A stretch of 64,000 bases of DNA from DASZVB01 sp036272055 (GCA_036272055.1 DATAZL010000022.1:9573-73572), one strand, 5' to 3'; positions 53,335 to 62,176 are shown, counted from the first letter of the stretch. Made by a program: numbers and translations. The notes: a model not told the origin generated them from the letters alone.

Positions 53335-53714
53335 TGACCACCGCGAAGCGCGTGCTGGAACCTGGACCGGGTCACCCGATCACCATCGCTCCCTCGTCGC
53401 AGCGAGTCACGGTGCTCGTCGCCGGAAAGACGATCGTCGATACGCGGCAAGCGCTCGTACTCAAGGAGGGCTCGTATCCAGCCGTGGTCTACGTCCCGCG
53501 TGAAGACGCGGCGATGGATCTGCTCGAACGTTCGACACACTCGACGTACTGCCCGTACAAGGGCGACGCCTCGTACTACAGCATTCCCGTCGGAGGCGAG
53601 CGCTCCGTCAACGCCGTCTGGACGTATGAGAACCCTCACGCTGCCGTTGGCGAGATCAAGGACTACCTCGCCTTCTACCCGGACCGGGTCGACTCGATTT
53701 CCACCGTCGAGTGA
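53334..53714 (+). CDS. DUF427 family protein
   Basis: 126 residues. The single DUF427 fold is recognised by EPGPGHPITIAPSSQRVTVL, VAGKTIVDTRQALVLKEGSY, VYVPREDAAMDLLERSTHST and YCPYKGDASYYSI. The last is the signature C-P-Y-K-G. Structures of the family show a small beta-barrel with a possible hydroxynitrile- or nucleotide-like pocket; no firm activity. ATG at 53334 overlaps the stop of the radical SAM gene (GTGATGA), so the two proteins are made together and probably act in one process. Confidence 0.88.
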   Translation: MTTAKRVLEPGPGHPITIAPSSQRVTVLVAGKTIVDTRQALVLKEGSYPAVVYVPREDAAMDLLERSTHSTYCPYKGDASYYSIPVGGERSVNAVWTYENPHAAVGEIKDYLAFYPDRVDSISTVE

Positions 53715-53719
53715 GAGCG

Positions 53720-54327
53720 CCGAGGCTTCTCGAAAGCCCAGGCCACGTAGGGCGGCGAAGGCTTTGGCATGCATCTCCACCGCACGCGGTTCCGGCGCGG
53801 GTCCGTGGTCGCTGCCGTCGGCACGCCGGAATCGGATTCCCGCCGAGACGCTGCCGGAGACGACGAGCTCACCGCGATGTGCTGCGCGATGGTGCGCGCC
53901 GCTGGGTAGTCAAATTGTCAGCATCGTGTCCGCCACCTCCGAACGCAGCGCAACGTGATGAACGTCGAGAAACTGCGTGTTGCGACAACCCGGGACGGCG
54001 CACTGCTCGTGATCGCGGCGCCGCACGGCTCGGCGCGTCGCCGGTGAGACGGTTTGCTTCGCCCGAACGCCGCCGATTGCGCGGACTCGCGCTGCGCCCA
54101 CGTGGGCGCTCTCGTTCTTAGCGGGCTCTGCGCCCACATGGGCGCTCTCGTCCCTGGCCGGATCTGCGCCCGCAACGGGAGGCGTGATCACCCCGATGAG
54201 CCATCAGCATGAGCGCGGAGTCGTCGTCGAGCGGAGTGCCGCTGCGCTTCAGCTTGTTCATGGCCTCCCGGAAGAGCGCTAGCGTTTCGGGTGCAACTTC
54301 GAAGCGAAGAACGTGGCGCCGCACATC
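53720..54327 (-). pseudogene. Decayed HNH-endonuclease-family gene with repetitive linker
   Basis: Pieces in order but in shifting frames. HVLRFEVAPETLALFREAMN and TPLDDDSALMLMA form the N-terminal domain. Then come linker repeats DESAHVGAEPAK and NESAHVGA, followed by the HNH core RAVRRRDHEQCAVPGCRNTQ plus FLDVHHVALRSE (zinc Cys and catalytic His visible). After a stop, SGAHHRAAHRGE, GSDHGPAPEPRAVEMHAKAF and AALRGLGFREASA follow. This is the same family as the remnant at 20.2-20.5 kb, but here the HNH motif survives. Frame changes and a stop codon make it non-functional. Intact relatives are abundant in myxobacterial genomes and probably act on DNA. Confidence 0.7.
54082..54176. repeat. 36-bp in-frame palindromic repeats within the HNH pseudogene
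   Basis: Two units spaced 36 bp apart, with GCGCCCACGTGGGCGC (54094-54109, perfect palindrome) and GCGCCCACATGGGCGC (54130-54145, one base off), plus a third decayed unit (about 54163-54175). The spacing of 12 codons keeps the reading frame (ESAHVGAEPAKN). The same unit lies at 20361-20408. Confidence 0.8.
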
Positions 54328-54394
54328 AGGCTTGCCCGCGGAAGAGGGCGCATCTCCCGGTTTAGCGGAACACGTCGATCTCGCGCCTACCGTC
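54328..54394. other. Short gap between the HNH remnant and the Cys-rich lipoprotein gene
   Basis: 67 bp continuing the decayed region. No gene or signal seen. Confidence 0.3.
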
Positions 54395-54844
54395 TCACGG
54401 GATCACGTCAAGGCGAATCGTCGGCCCGGACACAATCGAACCAGTGACCAGTCCAGTGGCCAAGTCATGCCGGCGCGACGCTCGTATCGGGTCCGGGCAC
54501 TCTGCGGGCGCGGTTTCGGCGCAGGCTGCTCCCGGGTCACAGCTCGGATCGCACGCCATCTGGATCATGGCACCCTCGGCGGCGAGCATCTGATCGTACT
54601 TGGCCGCGATCGTTTCACCGCCGTCGGACTCCGGTCGAGCGCCGTCGACGCCGGCAAGGGCCGTACATCTCAGCGCCATGCTGATGCACGTGCCCTGCAC
54701 GCAGCTCGCGTATGTCCCGAACGCCTGACAGTCCCGGTCCACGGTGCAGCGCGGCTTGTTCGTGGCATCGCTGGAGCAGGCGGTGATCGCCGTGACGGCA
54801 ACGACGTACGCGCTGAGTCGCGCAATGTTCAGAAGTACGCGCAT
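54395..54844 (-). CDS. Small Cys-rich lipoprotein
   Basis: 149 residues. Signal peptide MRVLLNIARLSAYVVAVTAI ending at lipobox ITAC. The mature part has Cys in pairs (RCTVDRDCQAFGTYASCVQG, CDPSCDPGAACAETAPAEC), resembling EGF-like or disulfide-rich myxobacterial surface proteins. The ATG at 54844 gives a clean signal; upstream in-frame sequence is not protein-like. It overlaps the 3' end of the preceding gene by 16 nt. Function unknown. Confidence 0.7.
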   Translation of the reverse strand: MRVLLNIARLSAYVVAVTAITACSSDATNKPRCTVDRDCQAFGTYASCVQGTCISMALRCTALAGVDGARPESDGGETIAAKYDQMLAAEGAMIQMACDPSCDPGAACAETAPAECPDPIRASRRHDLATGLVTGSIVSGPTIRLDVIP

Positions 54845-55270
54845 TGCGAATCGCGTTGCGGGCAGAGCTGGAACGTGAGGGACACGGAGCCGTCGGGGAG
54901 AAGCTGCGCGGGGGTGGAACCGGGAGCGAGCGCGGGACCACCGAGGGACATGCCGAGCACGCCGGGGAAGAAGCGCTGCACGTTTCCGCCTTCGCCGGCC
55001 GGCAAGCGGAGCTCGATGTCCTGGGTCGTGATGTGGCCGCTCTGGACGCACGCACCGTTCATCTGCGCGCAGGCGCCGATCGGCGTGCCTGTCTGATCGC
55101 CGAGCATGGTCGCCGACCACGCTGCATCGAAATCCACCGGTTGCGTGAACCGCAAGGCTCGACGGCAGGGAGCCCACACCTTCTGGCGTCGGGATCTCGG
55201 CGTGGCGAACCGTGATGTTTCGAAGCTCGGAGGCGGCGGCGGCCCACTCTTGCGGTGGAGCGCCCCCCAC
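54829..55270 (-). pseudogene. Hypothetical secreted-protein gene with probable frameshift near 55132
   Basis: The first frame from GTG 55270 reads PPQEWAAAASELRNITVRHA and EGVGSLPSSLAVHATG, which looks like real protein. It becomes arginine-rich after about 55132. The other frame continues DFDAAWSATMLGDQTGTPIG, HITTQDIELRLPAGEGGNV, LFQ-like FQLCPQRDSQCAYF and stops at 54829. Removing one base near 55132 joins them into about 146 residues. An alternative is a short gene starting at GTG 55179 (116 aa). There is no clear signal peptide. Function unknown. It starts 65 bp from the divergent zinc-ribbon gene. Confidence 0.5.
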
Positions 55271-55335
55271 TATCCGACCAGCGTCGGCGTGGTAGGGTTC
55301 GCGGGCGGCGGGTTACGAGTGGACGGAGACGAGCG

Positions 55336-56220
55336 ATGACGAGTCTTGTGAATTGCGGAAGCTGCGCACGACATATCCGGCGGAGCGAAGCTCTGTGTCC
55401 GTTTTGCGGCGTGCCCGTCGAAGGCGACGTTTCGGGAGCGCCTCTGCGCGCAGTACCCGGGATCCGGATGGGACGGACGGCGTTGATGGCGTTCGCCGCC
55501 GCGGCCGCGGGAATGACGGCTTGTAGCGGGGGCGACTTTTCCTCGGCGGGGAACGACGGCGGCAAGGTTTCGACGGGCGGCGACACGACAAGTGACAACT
55601 CCGGTGGTCATAGCGGGGCGAACGCCGGCTCGGGCGGCGCTGGCAACACGACGGCGGGCAACGGCGGGGCGGCGGTGAACGGCATGGGCGGCGGTGTGGC
55701 CGCGCTCTACGGCGGTCCGCCGATCACCGGCATGGGCGGCGGGTTCGCGGCGATGTACGGGGGTCCACCGATCTCCAGTGGCGGAGCCGGCGGCGGAGCA
55801 GCGTCCGGAGGCGCAACGAGCGCGGGCGGCCACGCGAACGCAGGCGGCACGACGGGCAGCGGCGGCGTCACTGGCGCAGGCGGCACGACGAGCACGGGCG
55901 GAGTGACGACCGTGGGCGGCACGACGGGTAGCGGCGGCGTCACCAGCGCAGGCGGCACGACGGGCAGCGGCGGCACGACGGGCAGCGGCGGCACGACGAG
56001 CAGCGGCGGCACGACGGGCAGCGGCGGCACGATGGGCAGCGGCGGCGTCACTGGCGCAGGCGGCGCGACGAGCACGGGCGGTACGACGAACACCGGCGGA
56101 ACTGGCGGCACGGTGTCCATCGGCGGAGTGACGGGCGCGGGCGGGCTTCACGGGCTGGGTGGCTTCACGACGCTGTATGGCTCGCCGGGTCCGGTGTACG
56201 GCGCAGCACCTGTGAAGTAG
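55336..56220 (+). CDS. Zinc-ribbon/transmembrane protein with long Gly-rich repeats
   Basis: 294 residues. It begins with a zinc-ribbon (CGSCARHIRRSEALCPFCG, residues 7-25), then an 18-residue hydrophobic helix with lipobox-like end (RTALMAFAAAAAGMTAC, about 46-62). About 230 Gly/Thr/Ser-rich residues follow, built from GTTGSGG and GVTGAGG repeats. Two AALYGGPPITG/AAMYGGPPIS motifs and a similar C-terminal TLYGSPGPVYGAAP are conserved-looking islands. A cytosolic metal-binding head plus a membrane anchor and a long exposed tail is an odd layout. ATG at 55336. Function unknown; likely surface-exposed. Confidence 0.75.
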   Translation: MTSLVNCGSCARHIRRSEALCPFCGVPVEGDVSGAPLRAVPGIRMGRTALMAFAAAAAGMTACSGGDFSSAGNDGGKVSTGGDTTSDNSGGHSGANAGSGGAGNTTAGNGGAAVNGMGGGVAALYGGPPITGMGGGFAAMYGGPPISSGGAGGGAASGGATSAGGHANAGGTTGSGGVTGAGGTTSTGGVTTVGGTTGSGGVTSAGGTTGSGGTTGSGGTTSSGGTTGSGGTMGSGGVTGAGGATSTGGTTNTGGTGGTVSIGGVTGAGGLHGLGGFTTLYGSPGPVYGAAPVK

Positions 56221-56458
56221 CGGCGTTCGCTTCGCTGACATCGTGTCCGTGAAGCCGCGGCGCGTCGTGAACATGTGTATGGGCGCGCCGGAAATCGGCT
56301 CAAAAATCGTGCTTTCGGCGCGCACACTGTGAGCTCGCCGGATTTATTCGCCTACAACGTGAGAGCCGAATCACGCTGCGGGATTACCGCAAGCGCGCTT
56401 CGTGTCGTACGCTGACGTCTCGATCACGCGCGGTGCGTGACGGCCCTCTGGAGTGTGG
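56221..56458. other. Intergenic region upstream of the Gly-rich lipoprotein
   Basis: 238 bp. AT-richer spots occur around 56311-56320 and 56340-56350 (GGATTTATTCGCC), which could carry a promoter, but no pair of boxes is convincing. No gene seen. Confidence 0.3.
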
Positions 56459-57730
56459 ATGAAGGCATTGCGAGCGTGTGCCGGTGGATTCGTGTTCCTG
56501 TCCGCAGCGTCGTTGCTGGCTTGCTCCGGCAATGACTCGAGCGGCTCGAGCGGCGAGCTCGGTGGACAGGGCGGCTTGCCGGACATCGGCAGCGGTTCCA
56601 CGACGAGCCTCGGCAGCGCACCGAGCACGGTCGGCGGACGGACCGGCAGCGGCGGCACCGGTTCGGGCAGCGTCGGAAGCGGTTCGACCTCGAGCACCGG
56701 CGCGACGTCGGGCACCGGCGGCCGAAGCGGCGGTCGCGGCGGCACCGCATCGGGTAGCGGTGGCACGACCGGCGGAACCGGCGGCACGTCGAGCAGCGGC
56801 GGCGCGAGCAACGGTGGCAGCGGCGCAGGCGGTTCCACGCCGGGCAAGCCGGGCACCGTCGGCGGTTGCAGTGTGTTCACGCCGGACGACGACTGGAACA
56901 AGGATATCTCCGGCGCCAGCGTCGACGCGACGTGGACGACGCGCATCCAGACCGTGACGTCGACCGGACTGAAGCTTCATCCCGACTACGGAAACTCCGG
57001 CTCCGAGCACTACGGCATTCCGATCAACGTCGTGCCTGCGAGCCAGCCTGCAGTGCCGGTCACGTTCGACGACTACGCGGACGAGAGCGACCCCGGGCCG
57101 TATCCGTTCCCCGATCCCGGCAGCGCGCGCGTCGAGGGCGGCACACCGATGTCGTGCGACGGGGATTGTCACTTCCTCACCGTGCAGAGCGGCACCTGCG
57201 TGCTCTACGAAGGCTACGCCTGTCACTACGACGGCGGCTGGCACTGCGCGAACGGCGCAAAGTGGGATCTGAAGAAGAACAGTTACGGCCAGCGCCCGAA
57301 GGGCTGGACCAGCGCCGACGCAGCCGGCCTCGCCGTGATGCCCGGCCTGGTGCGCGTCGACGAGGTGCGCTCGGGGGCGATCACGCACGCGATCCGCTTC
57401 ACGATGGACTGCTCGCGCCCGAACTACGTCGCGCCCGCGACCCACGATGCCGTGCCGCACGCCTGCGACCCGAGTAACCCGAACTCGCCGCCGATGGGCC
57501 TCCGCGTCCGGCTGAACAAGACGAAGTTCGACATCTCGAAGCTCTCGGCGTCCGCCCAGGTCGTGGCGAAGGCCATGCAGACCTACGGAATGATCCTCGC
57601 CGACAATGGATCCGACTTCTACTTCCAGGGCGAGGACAACGCGGGCTGGGCGGACGACGACGTCGAGCCGCTGAAGACCATCCCGGCTTCTGCCTTCGAA
57701 GTGATCACGCCGCCACCTCTCGAGAACTGA
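56459..57730 (+). CDS. Secreted lipoprotein with C-terminal uncharacterised WNxDISG-type domain
   Basis: 423 residues, ATG 56459 with GGAG upstream. Lipoprotein signal ends ASLLAC; linker of GSGG/GTGG repeats to about residue 135. The C-terminal 285-residue domain has DDDWNKDISGASVDA, LKLHPDYGNSGSEHYGIPIN, DESDPGPYPFPDPG, GWTSADAAGLAVMPGLVRVDEV and YGMILADNGSDFYFQGEDN. I recognise this as a widespread secreted-protein domain of unknown function, possibly carbohydrate-active. Catalytic residues cannot be named. It is the fifth protein in the window with a Gly-rich linker. Confidence 0.75.
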   Translation: MKALRACAGGFVFLSAASLLACSGNDSSGSSGELGGQGGLPDIGSGSTTSLGSAPSTVGGRTGSGGTGSGSVGSGSTSSTGATSGTGGRSGGRGGTASGSGGTTGGTGGTSSSGGASNGGSGAGGSTPGKPGTVGGCSVFTPDDDWNKDISGASVDATWTTRIQTVTSTGLKLHPDYGNSGSEHYGIPINVVPASQPAVPVTFDDYADESDPGPYPFPDPGSARVEGGTPMSCDGDCHFLTVQSGTCVLYEGYACHYDGGWHCANGAKWDLKKNSYGQRPKGWTSADAAGLAVMPGLVRVDEVRSGAITHAIRFTMDCSRPNYVAPATHDAVPHACDPSNPNSPPMGLRVRLNKTKFDISKLSASAQVVAKAMQTYGMILADNGSDFYFQGEDNAGWADDDVEPLKTIPASAFEVITPPPLEN

Positions 57731-57761
57731 GCCGCGCGGGACGCGCTATGTTGTCGCCCCC

Positions 57762-59183
57762 ATGGCGACGGCGACGCGCGTCCTTCAGCTGAGCCCGGCG
57801 CGTCCCGACGCCGACGCGCTCGGCGGCGTGACCGTTCACGTCGCGGCGCTCGCGGAACACGCGCCGGCGAGCGTGACGACGCTCACGGCGTATCCGTCGG
57901 GTGACGAGCTCCTCGTCGAAGCCTGGAAGCCGCGACGACTCGTCGCTGCGCTGCCCCTCACCGCACGCGCACTGGACGCCGCGCTCGCGGGCACGAATGC
58001 CGGCGTGCTTCACGTGCATTCGCCGCAGTTCGGGCCCGACGCGATCGTCACGGCGGTGAAGAGAGCCGGCGTGCGCCTGGTCGTCGCGATGCACGAGCAC
58101 GCCCTGGTCTGCGAGAACTACGAGCTGCTCGAGGGTGGACGACGTTACTGCGGCATCCCGACGGACCTAGCGCGCTGCGATCGCTGCCTCGCCGTGACAC
58201 GCGCACGTCCCGCTGGCTCGCTCGGCGTCTATCGCGCGACCGCTGCGAGATTGGTCGACGCTGCCGACGTGTTCGTCGCGCCGTCCCGCTCGGTCGCCGA
58301 GCTCGCGGCACGGGTGCACCCGGCGCTTGCGTCGCGCGTGCGGCACTTGCCGTGGGGCGTACCCTTGCCGCTCGCGCGGCGCGGGCGAATGCCGGAGACG
58401 GGACCGCTGCGCGTCGCCATCGTCGGCGTGTGGGCCAGGGTGAAGGGCACGGAAGTGCTGCCGGCTCTGCTCGAGGCGTGCCGTCACCTCGACGTCGAGT
58501 GGCATCTCTTCGGCGCGACGGAGGGTGCGTCGCTCGCCGGCGTGCGGCGGAGCGGCGCGCGTATCGTCGTGCACGGCGCCTATCGCCGCCCGCTGCTCGC
58601 GACGCGACTCGTCCATGCCGGCTGCCACGTCGTCGCACTGCCGAGCATCGGCGCCGAGACGTTCTCGCTCGCACTCGGCGAGGTCACGGCGGCCGGCTTC
58701 CCGGTGCTCGCGTCGGACCTCGGCGCGCTCGGGGAACGCGTCCGCGACGGCGCGCTCGGATGGCTCTTCGATCCGTTCACGCCGGCAAGCTTCGCAGACG
58801 CCGTGTCGCGCCTCGTCGCGAACCGCGCAGAGCTGGAGCGCGTCGCGGTCCACGTGGCCACCCTCCCGCTCCGCGACGAGCGCGACATGGCCCGCGATCA
58901 CGCCACGCTCTGGACGGAGCTCGGCGCGCTCGCGCCGCGGCCGGCCGACTCGCCCAGCAGCGGCCAGAGTCGCGAGGAGTCGCTCGCGACGTACGCGAAG
59001 GGCGTTGCGCGGGCCGGGAGCCGGCGTCCGTCGCGCCTCGAGGCGCTGTTCGACCGCCTCAAAAAGAGCGATTTTTACCGAGATCTACGGCTCCGGCAGA
59101 TCCTCCCCGAGGGAGCCCGTAAAGCAATCGAGCAAGGCCTGCGCCGCCCGTCGTATCGTCGGCCCCGCGCAAAGGATCGATGA
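57762..59183 (+). CDS. GT4-type glycosyltransferase
   Basis: 473 residues, GT-B fold. N-terminal half: LQLSPARPDADALGGVTVHV, VVAMHEHALVCENYELLEG, then a Cys pair region (CGIPTDLARCDRC). C-terminal nucleotide-sugar half: RVAIVGVWARVKGTEVLPALL, SIGAETFSLALGEVTAAGFP (the E-x7-E-like motif of GT4) and GALGWLFDPFTPASFADAV. A basic C-terminal tail follows. It transfers a sugar to a surface glycan, with unknown donor and acceptor. Its TGA overlaps the ATG of the next gene, so the two are coupled. Confidence 0.88.
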   Translation: MATATRVLQLSPARPDADALGGVTVHVAALAEHAPASVTTLTAYPSGDELLVEAWKPRRLVAALPLTARALDAALAGTNAGVLHVHSPQFGPDAIVTAVKRAGVRLVVAMHEHALVCENYELLEGGRRYCGIPTDLARCDRCLAVTRARPAGSLGVYRATAARLVDAADVFVAPSRSVAELAARVHPALASRVRHLPWGVPLPLARRGRMPETGPLRVAIVGVWARVKGTEVLPALLEACRHLDVEWHLFGATEGASLAGVRRSGARIVVHGAYRRPLLATRLVHAGCHVVALPSIGAETFSLALGEVTAAGFPVLASDLGALGERVRDGALGWLFDPFTPASFADAVSRLVANRAELERVAVHVATLPLRDERDMARDHATLWTELGALAPRPADSPSSGQSREESLATYAKGVARAGSRRPSRLEALFDRLKKSDFYRDLRLRQILPEGARKAIEQGLRRPSYRRPRAKDR

Positions 59184-60703
59184 TGACGAGCCGCGACGTT
59201 CGCCTGTCGTGGGGTGTGTTCGCCCTGCTCCTGTTCTCGTTCGCCTATTTCTATCAAGGCGGCGGATGGAACGAGAACTCGCGCTTCGATCTGGTGCAAT
59301 CCATCGTCGACGACCACACCATCGCGATCGACCGTTACCATGAGAACACGGGCGACAAGGCGAGCTACGGCGGGCACTTCTACTCCGACAAGGCGCCTGG
59401 TCTCTCGCTCCTCGCGGTGCCGATCTTCGTCGTGCTGCGGCTCTTCCGCGGGCTCATCGGGAACGAGCACGACTTCGTCGTCCTCGCCTCGTACATCACC
59501 ACGGTCCTGACCGTTGGGGTTGCCGGAGCGGGAGCGGGGGCGCTCGTGTATCGCGCGGGCAGGAAGCTCGGAGCCACGCCGGCCGGCGCCGTCATCGCGT
59601 CGGTGGGTTACGGCCTCGGCACCATCGCGTTCCCCTTCTCGACGATGCTCTTCGGGCATCAGCTCGCCGCGTTCCTGCTCTTCGTCGGGTTCGTGCTCGC
59701 GTGGGACGTGAAGGAAGCCCCCGTCCGCTGGAAGTCCATCTGTGTGCCGCTGGTGCTCGGAGCGGCGGTCCTCGTCGAGATGCCGACGGCACCTGCCGCG
59801 ATGGGCCTCCTCCTCTATCATCTCGGCTTCAAACCGACGCGTCGCTCGCTGCTCATCGCCGCGCTCGCGGCCCTGCCCGTGGTCGGGCTCGCGCTCTATC
59901 TCCTCGCGGCGTTCGATAGCCCGCTCCGCGTCGGCTACGACGTGCTCGCCGACCCCGCATCACGCGACGAGATGCACACCCACGGCGTGTTCGGTCTGAC
60001 GTACCCGCACATCGGCGTGCTCGCGGAGCTCCTCATGGGGCGCTTCCGCGGGCTCTTGCCGTACTCGCCGGTGCTGCTCCTCGCGATCCCCGGCTTTCTC
60101 GTCGCGCTCAGCCGCGAGGTGACGACCGACGGCGCGCCGGAACCCGTGCGCAACGAGCGACGGCGCGCAGCGAAGGTCGCGCTCGGCGTCTCTGCGTACT
60201 TCCTTCTGTTCGTATCGAGCTACACGTGGTGGCAGGGCGGCTCGAGCTTCGGTTCGCGTCACCTCATCCCGATGCTCCCCTTCTTCGCGACGCCCATCGC
60301 GCTCGTCGCGAGCCGTCGCCCGGTGCTCGGGCTCGTGTTCCTGGTGCCGTCGATCGCGGTGATGCTCGTCGTCACCAGCGTGCAGCCCAAGGTGAACGAT
60401 CGCCTGCAAAATCCCTTCTGGGCAGGCCTACTGCCGGCCTTCGGCCGCGGCGTGATCGCCGCAAACGACGTGTGCCCCGTCATCGGCCGGGTCGGTCATG
60501 TGCCGCACGAACCGTTCCTGCGCGGCGCGCGCTACGACGCCTTCAACGTCGGAATGGCCTTCGGAAGCCGCGGCCCGCGAAGCCTCGCGCCACTCTTCGC
60601 CGTCTGGCTGACGTCCGCCTGGGCGCTCGGACGAGCGGCGCGGAGAGAGTCGGATGACGCCGTGCCCGAGAACGGGCGCGGCGCTAGATTGAAAACGTCG
60701 TAA
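59180..60703 (+). CDS. Polytopic membrane protein, probable GT-C-type glycosyltransferase
   Basis: 507 residues with about ten transmembrane segments. The first lumenal loop has the acidic and His-rich pattern GHFYSDKAPGLSLLAVPIF typical of GT-C (ArnT/PMT) enzymes that use polyprenyl-phosphate sugars. SSYTWWQGGSSFGSRHLIPM is a second conserved-looking loop. It starts at ATG 59180, overlapping the stop of the GT4 gene (ATGATGA), so both probably act in one glycan pathway. The acceptor cannot be named from sequence. Confidence 0.8.
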   Translation: MMTSRDVRLSWGVFALLLFSFAYFYQGGGWNENSRFDLVQSIVDDHTIAIDRYHENTGDKASYGGHFYSDKAPGLSLLAVPIFVVLRLFRGLIGNEHDFVVLASYITTVLTVGVAGAGAGALVYRAGRKLGATPAGAVIASVGYGLGTIAFPFSTMLFGHQLAAFLLFVGFVLAWDVKEAPVRWKSICVPLVLGAAVLVEMPTAPAAMGLLLYHLGFKPTRRSLLIAALAALPVVGLALYLLAAFDSPLRVGYDVLADPASRDEMHTHGVFGLTYPHIGVLAELLMGRFRGLLPYSPVLLLAIPGFLVALSREVTTDGAPEPVRNERRRAAKVALGVSAYFLLFVSSYTWWQGGSSFGSRHLIPMLPFFATPIALVASRRPVLGLVFLVPSIAVMLVVTSVQPKVNDRLQNPFWAGLLPAFGRGVIAANDVCPVIGRVGHVPHEPFLRGARYDAFNVGMAFGSRGPRSLAPLFAVWLTSAWALGRAARRESDDAVPENGRGARLKTS

Positions 60704-60719
60704 TCAAAGGAGCGCCTCG

Positions 60720-61073
60720 ATGATTCTCCGACGCATCATACCGAACCTGAACGTCGACGACGCGACGACCGGGCACGAGTTCTACGAGGAGTTTCTCGGT
60801 CTGAAAAAGGAGTTCGACATGGGCTGGGTGGCGAGCTTCCGGTCGACGACGAATCCGAGTGTCCAGGTGACGCTCGTCTCTGGTGACGCGACCGCGCCGG
60901 AGCAATCGTCACTCACCGTGCAAGTTGCAGACGTGGACGCAGCGTACGCAGAAGCACAGCGCCGCGGCTACGAGATCGTCCATCCGCTCACGACGGAGCC
61001 CTGGGGCCTGCGACGATTCTTCGTCAAAGATCCCCACGGTGTCGTCTTCAACATCGCCGGACACGCGGATTGA
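60720..61073 (+). CDS. VOC/glyoxalase-superfamily protein
   Basis: 117 residues of the vicinal-oxygen-chelate fold: RRIIPNLNVDDATTGHEFYEEFLGL, FDMGWVASFRSTTNPSVQV, VDAAYAEAQRRGYEIVHPLT, WGLRRFFVKDPHGVVFNI. The His/Glu metal ligands of active glyoxalases are partly replaced, so it may be a binding protein such as a bleomycin-resistance-type protein. AAAGGAG 6 nt before the ATG is a good ribosome site. Confidence 0.88.
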   Translation: MILRRIIPNLNVDDATTGHEFYEEFLGLKKEFDMGWVASFRSTTNPSVQVTLVSGDATAPEQSSLTVQVADVDAAYAEAQRRGYEIVHPLTTEPWGLRRFFVKDPHGVVFNIAGHAD

Positions 61074-61110
61074 ACGTTCCGGCGCGATGTGCGCCCGACC
61101 ACCATAGCGG

Positions 61111-62040
61111 TCACGCGCCGAGACGCGCGCTCAATCGCCGAAAGAGCTCCACCGACGCGTCGATCTCCGCCTTGCGGATGGAGACGCTCTCGACGTTGAT
61201 GCCGAGCGGCAGCTGTTTTTCACGCGCGTAGTCCAGCACGTCGGTGAATACGCTCTCGCACAGATCGATGGAGCGTCCGAGCGTGTCCGCGGAGTGGCGC
61301 AGCTCGTTCTCCAGCCAGCGCGGGAACGAGATGCCGAGCCATTTCATGAACTCGAGCGTCCGCACCGAGCCGCACGGGGAGAACGTGAGCACGAGCGGAG
61401 CGGGCGAACGGCCGCTCGCCCCGAGCGACAGCGCGTAGTCGGAGAGCAACGACTTGGTGGCGGCGCCATCGTAGACGGATTGCGTGATGAAGAAGCGGCA
61501 CCCAACGTCCTGCTTGGCGAGCATGCGCTGGTGCTCATCCATCTTCGCGACGTGACGCTCGGCGATGGCGATCCCGCCGAGGACCAGGTTGGGGGCGGCG
61601 CGTGCGAGCGCATACGCCTCGGTCAACGGTAAGCCCGTGCTGCGCGACCGACCGCGTGGTGCACCGACGAACACGCCGACGCGCCTTTCTGCTGCCGCGC
61701 GCACCGTATCGAGCCAGCTCGCGAACGCGTCTCGCGGCTGCGCGTCCACGCACCGATACACGATCTTGGGGATCGCGAGCTCCGCAAGCGCGTCGCACGC
61801 GTAGCTCTCCGGGTCGACGGTGGGTAAGAACGGGAACGGCCGTGCTTCGCCGTCGCGCCCCGGTTCGTCTTGGATGTCGTAGACGACCAGCCCGTCCGGC
61901 GCGAGCTCATGAACGCGCGTCACCTGTTGCGCAGCGATCTCTCGCAGCCGCTCGGGCTCCGAAGATCGCTTCGGCGGCGCGATGCCGTAGAGACGGATCC
62001 CGGTGAGGGCTCGGTCGAGTTTTTCGAAGAGGGTGGTCAA
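61111..62040 (-). CDS. Methylenetetrahydrofolate reductase-like protein
   Basis: 309 residues from TTG 62040. The MetF/MTHFR barrel is seen in RLYGIAPPKRSSEPERLREIA, PDGLVVYDIQDEPGRDG, LVLGGIAIAERH, GCRFFITQSVYDGAATKSLLS, APLVLTFSPCGSVRT and LGINVESVSIRKAEID. FAD-dependent MTHFR reduces methylene-THF to methyl-THF. The N-terminus here is more divergent than classical MetF (about 290 aa), so substrate may differ. The start is uncertain because no ATG or GTG is in frame near the family-like start. Confidence 0.75.
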   Translation of the reverse strand: MTTLFEKLDRALTGIRLYGIAPPKRSSEPERLREIAAQQVTRVHELAPDGLVVYDIQDEPGRDGEARPFPFLPTVDPESYACDALAELAIPKIVYRCVDAQPRDAFASWLDTVRAAAERRVGVFVGAPRGRSRSTGLPLTEAYALARAAPNLVLGGIAIAERHVAKMDEHQRMLAKQDVGCRFFITQSVYDGAATKSLLSDYALSLGASGRSPAPLVLTFSPCGSVRTLEFMKWLGISFPRWLENELRHSADTLGRSIDLCESVFTDVLDYAREKQLPLGINVESVSIRKAEIDASVELFRRLSARLGA

Positions 62041-62176
62041 GGGAGGTTCGTTAGTACCGGAGCTGCCGATCTGGGCTGCCGAAGCGCCGCCGTCCGTCAG
62101 CGAGGAGCGCAGCGTACTCCGAGGTCGGAATGAAAGTGAGATGTGTCGCCGACCTCGAAAAGGGGACTTATTTCGA

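Noticed and set aside
55840..56100. Tandem GGC-rich repeats as a possible non-coding satellite
   Set aside because: They are in frame within the zinc-ribbon protein gene and keep GTTGSGG units.
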